Shown here: in pieces, positions 41,551 through 54,200 of the stretch
Layout of the letters: each line of letters opens with the position of its first letter
Numbering within the stretch: position 1 is the stretch's first letter
Assembly (NCBI GenBank): GCA_026119935.1
Contig: JALRMH010000037.1
Span: forward strand, 1 to 64,000
Direction of reading: 5' to 3'
DNA: 64,000 nucleotides
Origin: Endothia cerciana
Taxonomy: Eukaryota; Ascomycota; Sordariomycetes; Diaporthales; Cryphonectriaceae
The notes under the pieces: generated by a model
What the model saw: only the letters and a program-made list of their open reading frames with translations
Database searches by the model: none
Told to the model about the DNA's origin: nothing
Program-made: the position numbers and the translations under genes

Positions 41551-42918
41551 TCACCTCCTCGCCGTCAGCTCCTCCCACTGCACACCAACCCACTCCTCCA
41601 CATACCCAGTCTCGCCCTCCGAGACCTCCCTCGGGATACAATCCCTCTCACAGACAGCAACAATCACCGTGCCCCAGTCCATGCCGTCCAACACGCCCGC
41701 CTCCTCCTCGCTCTCCAGCTCGACGATGGCCTGCGGCGTCATCTGCACCTCAAACACCCTCTCGCCCCCACACTGCCCACATCTTGGTAGGACCTTGCCG
41801 GTGCCAGAGGCAGGCACGTCGTGGAGCTTCTTGCCCACTGCGTCGTTCTTGGAGTAGAGCAGCGGCGAACCGCCGAACTCGTAACGGATGCACTGGTCCG
41901 GGTTCTGCGCGAGACGGTCGGCGAACTTCTGGAACGTGCTGTCGATAGACGACTCGAAGACATCCCTGTCCTCCTTCCCACCGCCAGAACCCGACCCAGT
42001 GGTGCCGTCGTCGATGTCCATGCTGGTGGTGGAGACGTTCTGCACGGGTGCCGGCAATGGATCGAGGGTCTCGTATTCGGCGTCGGCGAGGTAGCTGACT
42101 GGATAGGGGGTGGGGAGGTCGGACTCTGGTGGCCAGGGCTCAGGAGGTGGAGGGGGCCCAGCTCGTTTTGCCTGAGGGTTATTGAAGGACAGAGTCTCCG
42201 CAAATGTGCGAGGGAGGTCCTCTGCAGCGTCGTCGGCGGTACTGGGCTTCTCCACCGCCGGTGTTGACGAGTTGCCTGTGCTGAATGGGTTTGCTGCACC
42301 GCCCGCTGGCTTTGCGAAGGGATTCGCGTTCCCTCCCGCGCCGTCACCCGTCGAAAATGGGTTCGCCTGCCCAGCGGAACCAAAGGCCCCCTGTTGCACG
42401 CCGAACAACGCCTCGCCCAGCCCCTTCTCCTTCTCTTTTCTCTCTGCCTCCTTTCTCTCCCTGTCAGCCCTGTCCCTCTCCTCGCGCTCTCTCCTCTCCC
42501 TCGCCTTCGTCGCAGCGTCGGCGGAGACGCGCGTCGCCCTTAGCGCACGGATGCTCCCCTCCTTCTGCCTGCACTCCTTGTTGCGACAGATAAACACATA
42601 GAGGCGCCTCTCGTGGCCGGGAAAGCGGTCGGGTAGCTCGCCGTTGAGCTGCAGCAGCTGGACGAGTGAGGAAGAGCAGATCTTGCACTTTGCGTGGCTG
42701 TAGGAGGGAGCTTGGGAGGTGAGCCATTCCTTTGCAAGCTTGTCAGTCCAGGTACAGGCGCGGACGAGGATATAGAAAGAGGGCGATCATACTGGTCGTC
42801 CGCCCAGCCGACTGACTGTCTCGCCATTGGCCTCCTTAGAGGCGTAGCCCAACAGGACATCTGTCTCTGTGTAGTCCCGATCGTCATCTAGCGATTCGTC
42901 ACTATCATAGGGCGCCAT
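41551..42918 (-). CDS. Tsr4/PDCD2-type ribosome assembly chaperone
   Basis: Two minus-strand exons, 42918-42793 and 42738-41551 (intron 54 bases; the acceptor could also be nine bases further in), encode about 437 residues. The start MAPYDSDESLDDD..VLLGYA and SRLGGRP are the PDCD2/Tsr4 opening. CKICSSSLVQLLQLNGELP and FICRNKECRQKEGS are its zinc-binding cysteine motifs. A long charged helix (KARERREREERDRADRE) and repeated NPFS/NPFA motifs form the low-complexity centre. The C-terminal PDCD2_C domain has QCIRYEFGGSPLLYS, PRCGQCGGERVFEVQ and MDWGTVIVAVC. In yeast Tsr4 escorts ribosomal protein uS5 (Rps2) for 40S assembly. Confidence 0.9.
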
Positions 42919-43227
42919 CTTGTCGCTTCAGGGCGTGTGTAGGGTTGCCAGTCACAAGAAAGGCGTCAAACATGTTGGGATGGCAGGGTTGGGAATTTGA
43001 CTGCCTTGGAGCAGATGCATGCGACAATCAACTTTTAAGTGGGGCACACTCTTTATCACATTATAGATAAGCATCAAGTCCCCAGGAACAAGCGGCGGGC
43101 TTTTATGTGACTGCCGTTCTCTATACCACGCCGACCCATTTTGATATGGACATCGATATGATTCGCCATGCCTCTACAGTGGTATCTTGCTCTTGATGTA
43201 CACACCCCTATTTGATCCGCGATTCCT
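42919..43227. other. Intergenic, Tsr4 promoter and CCT zeta 3' flank
   Basis: 309 bases between two minus-strand genes; nothing further recognised. Confidence 0.45.
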
Positions 43228-45095
43228 TTACATCCCATCATCCGGTCCGTCCATACCCGGTCCAGGACCTCCTTGCCGTCCCATCTGTCTGGCCTTGAGC
43301 AGCTCGTCGCACAGCAGCAGGTTCGATGCGATACCTGAGCTGGACGCGATGCAGTTTCTCAGGACACGGAATGAGTCGTAGACGCCCTCCAGCGTGGGAT
43401 CCATGGGCTCCCCGGTGGACAGGTCCAGACCAACCACTGCGCCCTCGGCGTGCTCGTCTTGAAGAGCAGCAACTGTAATACGAGTCAGCAGGTATGCCAG
43501 GATAGCATAGAAAAGGCAGCCCTGTGGGAGACACTTACGAGCATCCTGAATGTCATGCCCGGCGTTTGCTGCCAGCGTCTTGGGGATGACTAACAGCGCA
43601 TCCGCAAACGCCTCAACACCCCACTTCGCCTTGCCCTTGACCGTCTTCGCGAACGCATCGCTCTTCAGATGGGCGGCACAAGCCACCTGGAAGGCGCCAC
43701 CACCGGGCACTACGCTCTTGTCCACGATCATGTTGTAGACACTCCGCAGGCCATCCCGCACCGCGTCCGTCACCTGGGTGATGGTGTGTGCGTTGGGTCC
43801 CTTGATCAGTAGGGTAACCGACTTGGGCTCCTTGACCTCCTCGATGAAGGTGTACTTCTCCTCGCCCAGGGTCTGTTCGTACACCAGTCCTGCCCAACCT
43901 AGCACATCCGGCGACAGGTCATCGACACTGTTCTGTGCGATACCACCGCAGATGAGTTGTAGCCGCTCCATGTTCCTCCGCTTGGCGCGGCGCAGGGCGA
44001 GGATACCGTTCTTGGCCAGGACGTCGAGGGACAGGGGGTCGATGCCCTTCTGGTTGATGATGACAAAGTTCTTCTTGGGGTCGTTACCGCACACCTCCTT
44101 CTTCAGCTCGACAATCTTCTTCAGCTTGGCGTCCACGAACCGGCGCTCGCTCTCGACCAGCTTGTCCCGCTGGTCGGCAGAGGAATAGAAGAAGCCCGAG
44201 TTGATCTCACTCTTCTCGTACTCCAGGCTGACGTTGAGCGTCAGGATGTAGGCATTCTCCACCCTCTTGGGCATGTCAGGGTGTCTTGCGCCGTGGTCCA
44301 GTGCCAGGCCCCTGATCAGCTGTGTGTCCGAGGCGGTGCGGTGCTGCATCTTCATGATCTCCACCATGTGCAGGTCGGGCTTCGCGGGTGCCTGGTAGAT
44401 GGCCAGCACGGCGTCGACGATATCGGGTGTCAACATGTTTGCCAGTGTCGCATTCAGCTTGGTCGCGAGGGATGTCCGGGCGACGTTGAGCAGCAGCTCA
44501 CGGTCCACTTCTTTCACCAGCTTGAAGGAGTCGAGGAATTTCAGGGCCTCGTTCTTGGCAATCTCGAAGCCGTCGGTAATGATGCGCGGGTGCAGACCCT
44601 CGCTGATGTAGCGGTCGGCCTGCTTCAGGAGCTCGCCGACCAGGAGGACGACGGAGGTGGTGCCGTCGCCGCAGATATCGTCCTGGGCGGTGGCGGCGCG
44701 GGCGATCATGACGGCGGTGGGGTTCTGTATCTGCATCTCGCGGAGCAGGACGTTGCCGTCTTTGGTGAGCTTGATCTGGCCGGCGCCATCGACGAGCCTG
44801 TCCGACGCAGGCAAGAGACGTCAGTTCTGGTAGCTCGAAGAGGAGGACGACGACGACGTCAAGGGGACGGGGAGGAAGACCCTACATCTTTATTGTGCCC
44901 AGGGGTCCCAGGTTGGACTTCAGGACATCCTGCAGGCCCTCACCAGCGCTGATATTGACCTTGAGAGCTTCGCCCCGCCGCTGTCACCAGGTGGTCAGCT
45001 CAGTATACAGCAAGAGTCGAGGAGGGGCAGCGGCAGCATGGGCGGTTTCGTACCCTTGACTCGGCCTTAGGGTTGAGAAGCTGTGCCGCAGACAT
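43228..45095 (-). CDS. cct6: T-complex protein 1 subunit zeta (chaperonin CCT6)
   Basis: Four minus-strand exons, 45095-45054, 44980-44886, 44797-43539 and 43472-43228, encode 546 residues. The short first exon (MSAAQLLNPKAESR) and second exon (RRGEALKVNISAGEGLQDV..GTIKM) complete the N-terminus and lead into LVDGAGQIKLTKDGNVLL. The ATP-binding and catalytic motif GDGTTSVVLLVGELL is intact, as is PGGGAFQVACAAHL near the end. The C-terminus is Gly/Met-rich (GRQGGPGPGMDGPDDGM). The protein is one of eight subunits of the cytosolic chaperonin that folds actin, tubulin and WD proteins. The zeta assignment rests on the N-terminus, KRVENAYILTLNVSLEYEKSE and length. Confidence 0.93.
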
Positions 45096-45904
45096 CTTGT
45101 CTCGGTATTGTCAGCGCAAGAGAGAAAAATGTCTCGCGGATGTTCGAGAAGGTCGAGGGTGGGAGGTCTGTCTCGTAATGCTGCGTGGAGGGTGGAGGTG
45201 GTGGGAGGTTTGAAGCTCGGTGCCTCTCCGCGTCGACACGCGATATCCTAGAAATTTTGGACTGACTTTGGCGGCAGGCTAATAACGCAGAGCTGGACAC
45301 GCTGGGCTGGCCGCTTACCGTGCCGCGAACAGGGGAGCGAGTCTCGGCGGGGCACACGGCCACAGGGTTACAGGGGCTGCTCAGTGGGGGGGGAGCTTGG
45401 GCCGGGGGCTGTCCCAGGGCCCCTGCGAAGCCAAAGAGCGATACGGAACGGGCGGTGGGCTGGCTGCTAGCAGGTACTACTGAGCACCCTCTGCTCTCAG
45501 CATCTTTGTAAGTATATGTCATCAGCCGGAATGCCTGCATATCGAGGACCCCGGGTTCCACGCATCCGACGCGCACCCTTGAACCTCATCAGCCCAGGTT
45601 GAACAGCCTGTTTGCATTCCAGGAGTTCTTTCTTTACCCCATCTCATCCACACCAGACCTCTTGAGATGCCGCCTTGCTCTTCATCCTGAGATCTTCTCT
45701 GGACCTCACTCGGGGATGGTACGCTGTTGTTGTAGTGATATATGAGTATCTTTAGGTCTGTTAGTTGCTGATATTTATGTCTCGGATCCATTGTCGTCGT
45801 GTCCTTTTGCCTCAGCAGTCAACCTTCTCATATCAGATTTCTTCACCGCCGAGCGTCGTCATATCCTGCCTGTCCGTTGGCATCTAGAAATCCTGCTCTA
45901 AACA
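45096..45904. promoter_or_regulatory. Divergent promoter, CCT6 and prenylcysteine oxidase
   Basis: 809 bases between divergent start codons. GC-rich on the CCT6 side; no clear heat-shock element (repeated GAA/TTC units) was picked out by eye. Confidence 0.45.
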
Positions 45905-47837
45905 ATGAGGTGGCTCGACGGTATCAGGGCCGCCATCCCAGGTTTGCTTGCCTCTCCCGGCACTGAAGACGGTGCTTCATCCCAGGCAGTGCTGGAAGAT
46001 GCTCCCAGCAGCGTCAGGCAGGTGGCTATTATAGGTGAGCACTGTCACGCCTCTCACCAGGTCGTAGTCATATAGGTCAAGCCCTGTTAGATCAGCTTGG
46101 TCGAGGATCATTCACCTCCTCTCTATTCACCTTCGTTCCTACACTCTTGTTTCCGTTCCCTTCCCCCACCATATCCGTCACTACCTCCCAGGCGGTTCAT
46201 GCCCCTTTAGTCGACCGATTGTGTCATTGCTTTTCTGTCTCAAACGGTGGCGCTAACATCTCGGAAAAGGTGCCGGTGCGGCTGGTTCATCTGCGGCTTT
46301 CCACCTGTCCAGATACGCTGCAGCAGAGGACGTCACCGTCAATATCACAATATTCGAGAAGACGGACCACATAGGCGGCCGCTCACTCACCGTTGATGCA
46401 TACGGCAACACCTCCGAGCCCGTCGAGCTCGGCGCATCCATCTTTGTCGAGGCCAATCAGATCATGTGGAATGCCTCTCAGCTGTTTGGACTTGAGCTCA
46501 GAGACCCTTACACCGACGCAGACCGCCTGACTGTCATCTGGGATGGCGACGACTTTGTCTTCGAGACGGCTTCCACCTCTTATTGGTGGTGGGATATGGC
46601 TAAGCTTGTCTGGAAGTACCGCCTCGCGCCGTACTATGCCCAGAAGCTCATGCAGAGCACCGTCGCTACTTTCCTCAAGCTGTATGAGGAGCCGTACTTC
46701 CCCTTCAGGTCACTCAGCACCCGCGCATTCGAGCTCGACCTGGCCAAGATTACGGGCGTCACGGGCGAGCAGTTCCTGGCGGACAACGGCATCGCGCCCG
46801 CTTTCGCGAACGACATCGTCCAGGCTGCGACGAGGGTGAACTATGCTTCGAACCTGGATGGAATTCATGGCCTGGACACGATGGTTTCCATGGCTCCCGA
46901 GGGCGCGAAGGCCGTGCTAGGCGGAAACTGGCGGATCTTCGACCACATGGTCGCCGCGAGTGGTGCTCACCTTGCTCTCAACACGTCGGTATCCTCCATC
47001 GCTCTTGGTACCAAGCCCGGCGCGACCCATCCCAAGTACTTGATCAAGACCAAGTCTGCCGGCGACAGGGCAGAGGTGTCAGCAGGTGTGGCCTTTGATA
47101 ATGTCATCATCGCTACCCCGTACCAGTTCAGCGATATCAAGGCTTCCCCCGAGGTCCTGCAAACCACCATTGACGAGATCCCCTATGTGAAGTTGCACGT
47201 CACGCTCTTCGCCTCGCCATTCGCCATCAGCCCGGAATTCCTCGGCCTGCAGCCCGGGTCCAAGGTACCGACCACCGTGCTGACCACCTATGCCCCGTCC
47301 GCGGATGGCTCATCCGGGCTGGAGGGAGCAGGGAAGACGGGCTTCTTCTCAGTGAGCACCCTGCGTGCCATCACGAACCCAAAGACCGGGAAACAGGAGG
47401 TGTTGTACAAGATCTTCTCGCCGATGGAGGTCACGCCCGAATTCCTCTCCTCCCTCCTCGGGGTTGAGGTCCCCAAGACCTTCACCGGCGCAACAGCAGC
47501 GCAGGCCGAGACCGAGGCCACAGTTGATCCTATCTCGTGGTACTACCCGCACGTGTTCCACTCCTATCCCAAAGCGCTACCACGGGTGACCTTCCAGGAC
47601 CCCATCCTAGGCAATGGCGTGTACTACACCTCGGGCATGGAGGGTTTCATCTCCACCATGGAGACGAATGCCCTGATGGGCAAGAATGTCGCGCGCCTGA
47701 TCGTGGATGACATACTCGGTCTCAGCACAGGACACGCCATAGGCGCTGAGAATGAGAGTGAGAGCACGGGCAGCGACGAGGAAGTCGTCAAGGAGGAGAG
47801 ACCCTCGGGTTCGCAAGCCAAAATCGATGAGCTGTAA
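45905..47837 (+). CDS. Prenylcysteine oxidase/lyase
   Basis: Two exons, 45905-46034 and 46270-47837 (intron 235 bases, GTGAGC..AAAAG), encode 565 residues. The join completes the FAD-binding loop VAIIGAGAAGSSAAFHL, followed by IFEKTDHIGGRS and VELGASIFVEAN. The C-terminal Prenylcys_lyase domain has PYVKLHVTLFASPF, WYYPHVFHSYPKA and the closing FAD segment GNGVYYTSGMEGFISTMETNALMGKN. The enzyme cleaves the thioether of prenylcysteines released during turnover of farnesylated or geranylgeranylated proteins, giving cysteine, an aldehyde and H2O2. The last four residues are IDEL, close to the HDEL/KDEL retrieval signal, which would suit a lumenal location. No strong signal peptide is visible at the N-terminus. 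Confidence 0.92.
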
Positions 47838-48899
47838 ACAGCAGCGTAAGTGGTCTGGTACGTCCCAGCGCGCGAGGTTGCCTGGGGGGCTGTACCAGGC
47901 GCCGTCGTGATTCCTGAAAGACGACCAATTCATACGGTTTTGTCATAGTAGGTGGACGAAGAGCTTGATCAGGCCCAGGCACTCTTCCCAACAGAAAGTT
48001 AGGTCGATGGGGCGCTTGAGTATATCTTGGGTATCGTTGTGTGTTTCGCGTCGTAATGGGCGTCAAATGTATCTCAAAACCATGCTCAGACAAAAACACA
48101 CTTGGTCTCCTTTTCAAAGCCAAACAGGCCATCAAATGTCGAGTCATGACCACTAACATGCCAATCCTCGCCTTTCCTCCCCAAGAACACCATCAAAAAT
48201 AAGTGAGCCTATGGAATTCAGTACATGGGTTGTGGACGGAATATGATTCTAGTCGCGTGAGATGTCGAGGACCTCCTTCACAGATCACCCGGAGAAGCTG
48301 AATGCGTGTTATTCTCACACTGTATCAGCTACTTTCGAGTATGTGCTTTGTGATGTGCGGATTGCAATGACACTGCCTCGATCTCTAATTACGACGTTGA
48401 TAGCATTGTTGCCGGGGCTGTGTTCACTTTAAACCAGTCACTCCGGGAATAGAGGCAAGTAGATTGATCTCTTTACGTCAAGTTCTGAATAGTTATCTGA
48501 GTGACGTGCTGGATCTTACCACGTGCCTGTGAGACTATGTGAGGGGGGGTTGATTCACAGGTTCTGAGTGTCAACGTCCACTCACTTAGAGCCACGGATT
48601 GCCGGAGGCCATGTCTCATCAATGTAGACATTTTGGTGTATCCGCCACTACAATGCTCAGGAGGATACAATATGGCGCGACCGTTTGCATCAACACCCTG
48701 ATCATAATGATGTTGTTGTTGTCTATTAGACTCACCGTTTGCGCTAAAGTGTCGTAAAGTAAATTTGATAACATCAAAATTCTGCGTTTCACCAGCTATG
48801 CATACTGACCCTAACCACTGCACAAACATACGAGTCCAAGCGCAACCGCCACTACTTCGACAATGTCGTCAAAGCTCCGCTCACACTCCCATCCAGATC
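47838..48899. other. Intergenic, no gene recognised
   Basis: About 1.1 kb. Minus-strand ORFs at 47788-48159 and 48473-48829 have no recognisable content. Confidence 0.45.
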
Positions 48900-49358
48900 C
48901 TAGGCCTTGTCCTTCAAAGGATCATCGCCCCGCGGAGGTCCTACTGGCCTGAGCCCGGCCGACATGCCTCGCCGCGCCTTCTCGGTCCGGATTGTCCCCA
49001 CGAAGAAAGCGTCGGTGACGTTGGATATGAACCTGGCCGTCCCGGTCGACGGCGCGCGGGGCGAACTCCTCCGAGGAGCTGGACGGCTGCTGGACCCTGA
49101 GCTCGATGTTGTCGTTGCGTGGTGTGCGAAGGTCTCTTCTGTTATCTCTCGGAGAATCATGTCGTCTGCCACCGTGCCTCCCACGTCGACGGTTTCTTCT
49201 CGATGAACTGGCGGACGAATGCGAGTGACCACCCGAGGAACGTCGGCGAGATCGCGTTGACCTTCCGGTAGATAGACCACAGCCCATGTTGTGAATTGTG
49301 CCTGAGTTGCATCAATGATGGAAAGAGGAAAGGTGGAATTTTCAAAGTACCGCGTCAA
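48900..49358 (-). CDS. Hypothetical protein, uncertain
   Basis: A 152-codon minus-strand ORF with fairly regular codons (ETVDVGGTVADDMILREIT, then a Ser/Arg/Pro-rich stretch and NVTDAFFVGTIRTEKARRG). Two other minus frames and one plus frame also stay open across this GC-rich segment: one encodes MGCGLSTGRSTRSRRRSS with a myristoylation-like start, another YRKVNAISPTFLGWSLAF. The choice of frame is therefore uncertain. No family is recognised. Confidence 0.3.
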   Translation of the reverse strand: MTRYFENSTFPLSIIDATQAQFTTWAVVYLPEGQRDLADVPRVVTRIRPPVHREETVDVGGTVADDMILREITEETFAHHATTTSSSGSSSRPAPRRSSPRAPSTGTARFISNVTDAFFVGTIRTEKARRGMSAGLRPVGPPRGDDPLKDKA

Positions 49359-51259
49359 TCTGAGATCACTCTTAATGACTATCTCACCCAGGAATGTAGA
49401 GAAATAGGGGGGTTCGGGGCGGCTTTCTCTGAGTCCTCATGCGATTTGCGATAAATGAATCGGAGGTTTCGGATCTTGACGCCGTAGTAAGCTTGGTAAT
49501 TTTGCAGTTCGCATAAGAAACTGTACAAGAAGTTCATAGAACTTCATAAAATGAATAAAGCATCAGCGAGTGGCATAGGCGTCCAATATAAGACTTAGTC
49601 GACTGACACCACGAGACTGTCTCGCTAGTGGTGTCCAGTGAATAAGCATTGAGCCAATGTCGTGAGTGAGCTTTTCTCACTGACCTGGCCTGCTGACAGT
49701 CATGTTCCCAGAATACCAGATCTAACCAATTCAGCCCTTTCAAATTACCAAGTATTAACTCGATAGCATGTGCCTACTGAACGTGGTTGATTTTCTCACC
49801 TCGTTCTGGTACATGGCCATGGCTGCACTGTGAGTCAACTTGATTTCCCCCCTGGTAAAATGCGGTCTATTGTGGAGATTCCGGTGGTATATAACAATGA
49901 CTTCTTATCTCTCTACCAAAAGCACGTTCTACCTGCATGAGCGGCATCGTTCTGCTTAAGGCATCGTTCTGCTTAAGGCATCGTAGGTTTCTAAAGTTCA
50001 CGTATTTCAACCCTCGGCAGGGATTCTCGCTTGGGGTCGTGGCAATACGATTCTCCTGGTAACGTGCAGCTCCCTTTGATTGAGAAAGCAGAGATTTGTC
50101 TTTATGGGTGGAATGTCACCTTCTCTTTCATTATATTATCCAAGCAGGTAGACTGTGCTGAAGAGCGGTATGGAGTCTGGGCCTACATTGGGCTGCTCCA
50201 CTTTTCTACCGACGCAGAGTACTGTTGGATACATAGAGTATTTAGACCAGAATCCAGAGTCCCTAGTGCTCTGGAGCGAGTTAGGGCTGAGGATTTACCA
50301 TGCCATTGCGGTGTGCGCCCCATTGCAACTTCTAAAGGTTTCATACGTCAACAATTTACGGTTCCCACTAAGTGCCTAAGTATTCAGGTAAGGAGGTTGA
50401 ACACATTAATGCTCATAGCAGACATAGTCCCATATACAATTTTGTAATGATACCGTACAAGTAGATAAGGGTACCATGTTAGCACGTTCGTGGACCATCC
50501 TGAGATTGAATTTGAGCCCTATAACTCTGTGTGCCTCGGAACGGCTCCGGCTAACCTTCACGCTCACCCATTGGCCGCTTGGACCTGATCAGACACATGG
50601 TAGACGCATCCGATCAGGAGCTGGTGACAAGATACGAAGAAATTCCAATGGACATATGATTCTGCTCCCTGATTACCGTTCCTAAAGGCGAAGACACTTC
50701 AGTAATTGTGCAATTTGACCTCTGTTTGTCTATACTCACTAGAGCGCCACGAGGCCTTCCATATTAACGTAGAGCCTAATATACAAAATCTTTTCAGACG
50801 ACCAGGACAGCCGATGGTGTGTTGGCCTGCGCAAGACACAATGCTGCAGTCTCAGTAACGCTTAATCGTATGGCTCTTCGGGCGTCTGGACAATCGTTTT
50901 TGGAAAAAAAACTACATGCCTAGGAATACAGGGTAACACGGCGAGAAGAGACGTTGCACCTTCGTGATATTCACACTCTCAAATTGCATTACGACACTCT
51001 AGGTGCGTGTAGCAGCGACGAAGACGTAAGTAGCTCCAGGCTCGCTACGTTAAGATTGAGCTGGTAACAGACTATGCTTACTCAACCCCCAGCGGGTGCA
51101 TAGTGACCTAGTTGAACGTGAAGGCAAGATTATTTGACATATCTGATGACTGGATCTCTGCAGACTACCAATTTTACACCCTTCATTCGGAACCTTCCGT
51201 CGTGATGTTATCAGGGCGCTGCTGATCGGGTTCAGATAGCCAGAGAAACCCATCTTCAC
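49359..51259. other. Intergenic, no gene recognised
   Basis: 1.9 kb, AT-richer, with no supported gene. It includes a 17-base direct repeat near 49945-49980 (separate entry). ORFs such as 50031-50447 have no motif and no splice-consistent extension. Confidence 0.45.
49945..49984. repeat. Short direct repeat, GGCATCGTTCTGCTTAA x2
   Basis: The 17-base unit GGCATCGTTCTGCTTAA occurs twice in direct succession, followed by a partial third copy (GGCATCGT). It probably arose by replication slippage; no function is suggested. Confidence 0.7.
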
Positions 51260-54200
51260 CTATAGTGTGATCATCACTCGCGACACTGAAAGGAAGAGGA
51301 TTTCCTGATGCGACAGGGTCGTCGGTGCCCCAGTCAAGCCCGTTATTCGCAAATTCCCAAGCGAAAGGGTTGCATGACCCAGCTGGCTCATCGGTGCCCC
51401 GGACATACTGGTCGGCTTCCGGACAGTGCAGAGAGTGACATACCTGGAAATCTGACCAAGGTCCGAGGCAGTTGCAGCTCCGAAGACCTCAACGTCGCCG
51501 TCGTTGGTGGGCTGATCCAATTCTCCGACCCAATCCTGAATGTCTACTTCTGCGTTGCTTCTGGTGACAAATTCTGCCCATTCTTTCAAATTGGATCCAC
51601 TATACCTGACATCACCTTGCAAATTGACCAGGAACGCCGGGCCTTGCCTTTCGAGTGCTGATGGTTTCTGAGTCATCTCATCCACAAACACTTTCATTGC
51701 GAAGTCGGTGTTGTTCTGGAAGAGTACTTCGTCCTCACTCGTCCACTGAATATGACGTTTCAATATTCGGACAATTTCATGGTGGCCATCTTCAGCGGCA
51801 ATCTGAAGGCAGGTGCGTCCTCTTTTGAAACCTGCCGGAGCATTCACATCGGCACCGTATTCCAGAAGCATCTTTACGATTTTGACGTCAGACCACTTGA
51901 CAGCAAGTTGTATAGCGTTGCTCGAGCTGTACTCGAGTTCTTCAATCTTTGGCTGCGTGTCTGCTACAGCTCCAGCTTTCAGGAGGCCCTCGATGGTGGT
52001 CAGGCATATCCCACCGCATGAAATGGCGATCTCAAGTGGTGTGAGCCTGTCGGGAAACTCTGGCGTCTTCACAGATACACCGGAGCTGATCAACATCTGA
52101 ACACGCCACGCACCCCCGGGCGTGCCATCAAGCAGTACAGCCGTCTCTAGAAGATGCCTCGGCGTTTCCTGGCACTCGCCTGAGATGTCGATAAAAGCAA
52201 CTGTCCCGTGCTTTTTTGGGTAAAGAAGCGCCTCTGCGCCCAAAAATTCAGTGAACCAAGGGCCGTTGCCTAAGACCCCCATCAGAGTCTCGGGCATCTC
52301 CGTGTTGCGATTGATGACAGCACACCAAACGGCGAGAACCTCCAGGTCATCGTTTTGTGCGGTCACCCTAGCACCGAGAAGATGCCTAACAATGGTGAGG
52401 TTTTTGCTCTGTAAAGACTGGATGACGGCTTGGTATAACAACCGGGAGCTATAATTGGCCATTGTCAAAGCCTTCGAGACTTGTTGTTGATTGTCCAAGA
52501 TTATTGCGGCCTCTAACAGGGTTGCTGGGCGAGGCTGAGCCCTGGTATCCGCCGTGTCGACTGAGAGCAATTGACGTATCATGTGGGTATCGCGCGCCGA
52601 GTTCGCTGTCTCGAGCAACTGGTTCAGGTCGTAGTCCGCCCCGGCTTCGACGAGCAGTCTTGCCAATCCCACGTTGCCGTTCCTCACAGCGGCGCACAGT
52701 GCATCTGAGTTAGGATGGGCATCCGCCCCTAGGAGCAGCCTTATCAATTCCACATCGCCGTTCATCACAGCGACGACTAGTCCATCCGAGTCAGGATGGG
52801 CACCCGCCTCTAGGAGCATCTTAACCAGCTCCAAATCGAGTGTGTGTACGGCCCATCTTACCTCACCGCCCCGGAGCTTCGGCTTCGGCTTCCATCTCAA
52901 TAACCTCTTCGCAATTCTAGCCTGGAATGATACTATTGCTGTTAATAATGGCGAACTTGTATTGTCATAGCAGGATTCAGACGAGAAGTGGAGCCTTTCG
53001 AAGGAGCCGGCTTCCCATTTGGAATCGCAGTAATGATCGATATCAGCACCAGCGTCCAGCAGAAGCTCGACTGCCGAGTCATCATGACCCCAAATGGCAT
53101 ATTGGAGTGCAGAAGGTGTGTGCCCCCAAACTGGGTCAGATACTGGTCTCTCTGGCAGAGCTCCATGGTCGAGGAAAAGCTTGACAAGAGTAGCCCTGCT
53201 GTTTGAACAACACATAGATACTGTCTCTAATGGTGTACAAGGGCATCGTCGGTTATAGCACGAGCCATTTGTATCAGCACCGAGTTCCACCAGACTAATT
53301 ATCTTCTGCTCGAGGGTTTCTGCGTTCAAAGCGTCGAAGTACTCGATTGCTCGCACGAGGGTACCTTTGAGGAGTGAGCGCTTGGCTGCAGCCAGAGCGT
53401 CCGGACTCAAAGGGGGAAGGTTCGATACGATGGCATCGTAAACAAATGAGACTGTTTGGTGATCAGCCCATTCCACCGCGGTTTCGAAGTGATTCCGGTT
53501 GATGGCTGCGTGTTGTCCGCCTTCTTGTAGCAGCGTTGTGATCAGCCTCGTATTCGAACTCGCTATTGCCAGCCGTAGAGCGCAGGGTCTTTCCGCTCTG
53601 TCGGTAGCCGGTCGTAGTTTTGCGCCCTTCTCGAGTAAAAGTCTCGCTATTCGTATTGCAGTATCATGTTGTCTGAGCAGGGCTGCACATCCCAGGGGCG
53701 GAATATGGAAGGCGTCGGTGGTTTCATTAGCGTCTGCTCCCGCTTCCAGTAGCAGTTCAACTGCCCGAAGATTTCCAAAAAGGATTGCGGCTTGTAGTAA
53801 AGTTTGCGGGCTCCTGAAAGGCTCAAGACTATAGCCTCCAGGTGAAAGATTGCGCTTCTGGCCGGGGATGTTGTAAGACAGCTCCGCGTACCAGTGGTGA
53901 CCGAAGAGAAAGAAGCGACGCCTCTCGATGAACCAGGCCAAAACATCAAAGCACTTGTCGTCCCCAATGACCAAATCCAACAGTTTATCCAGGAATGCTT
54001 GATTGGTTGACCCAGATGTCCGTTCCAACAGATCAAGACCGACCTTTGACAGCAAGCCTAGGGAGCGTAAGCAGTCAAGCGTGGTGCCAGTGTTTGCGAA
54101 TTTGCAACCCCGACCCAGGAGCGTCTGCAATTCGTCCAGCATGTTGTTTGTGGTGAGATACACGATCAGACGGATGAACTCCATGGTAACAGACTCCGGA

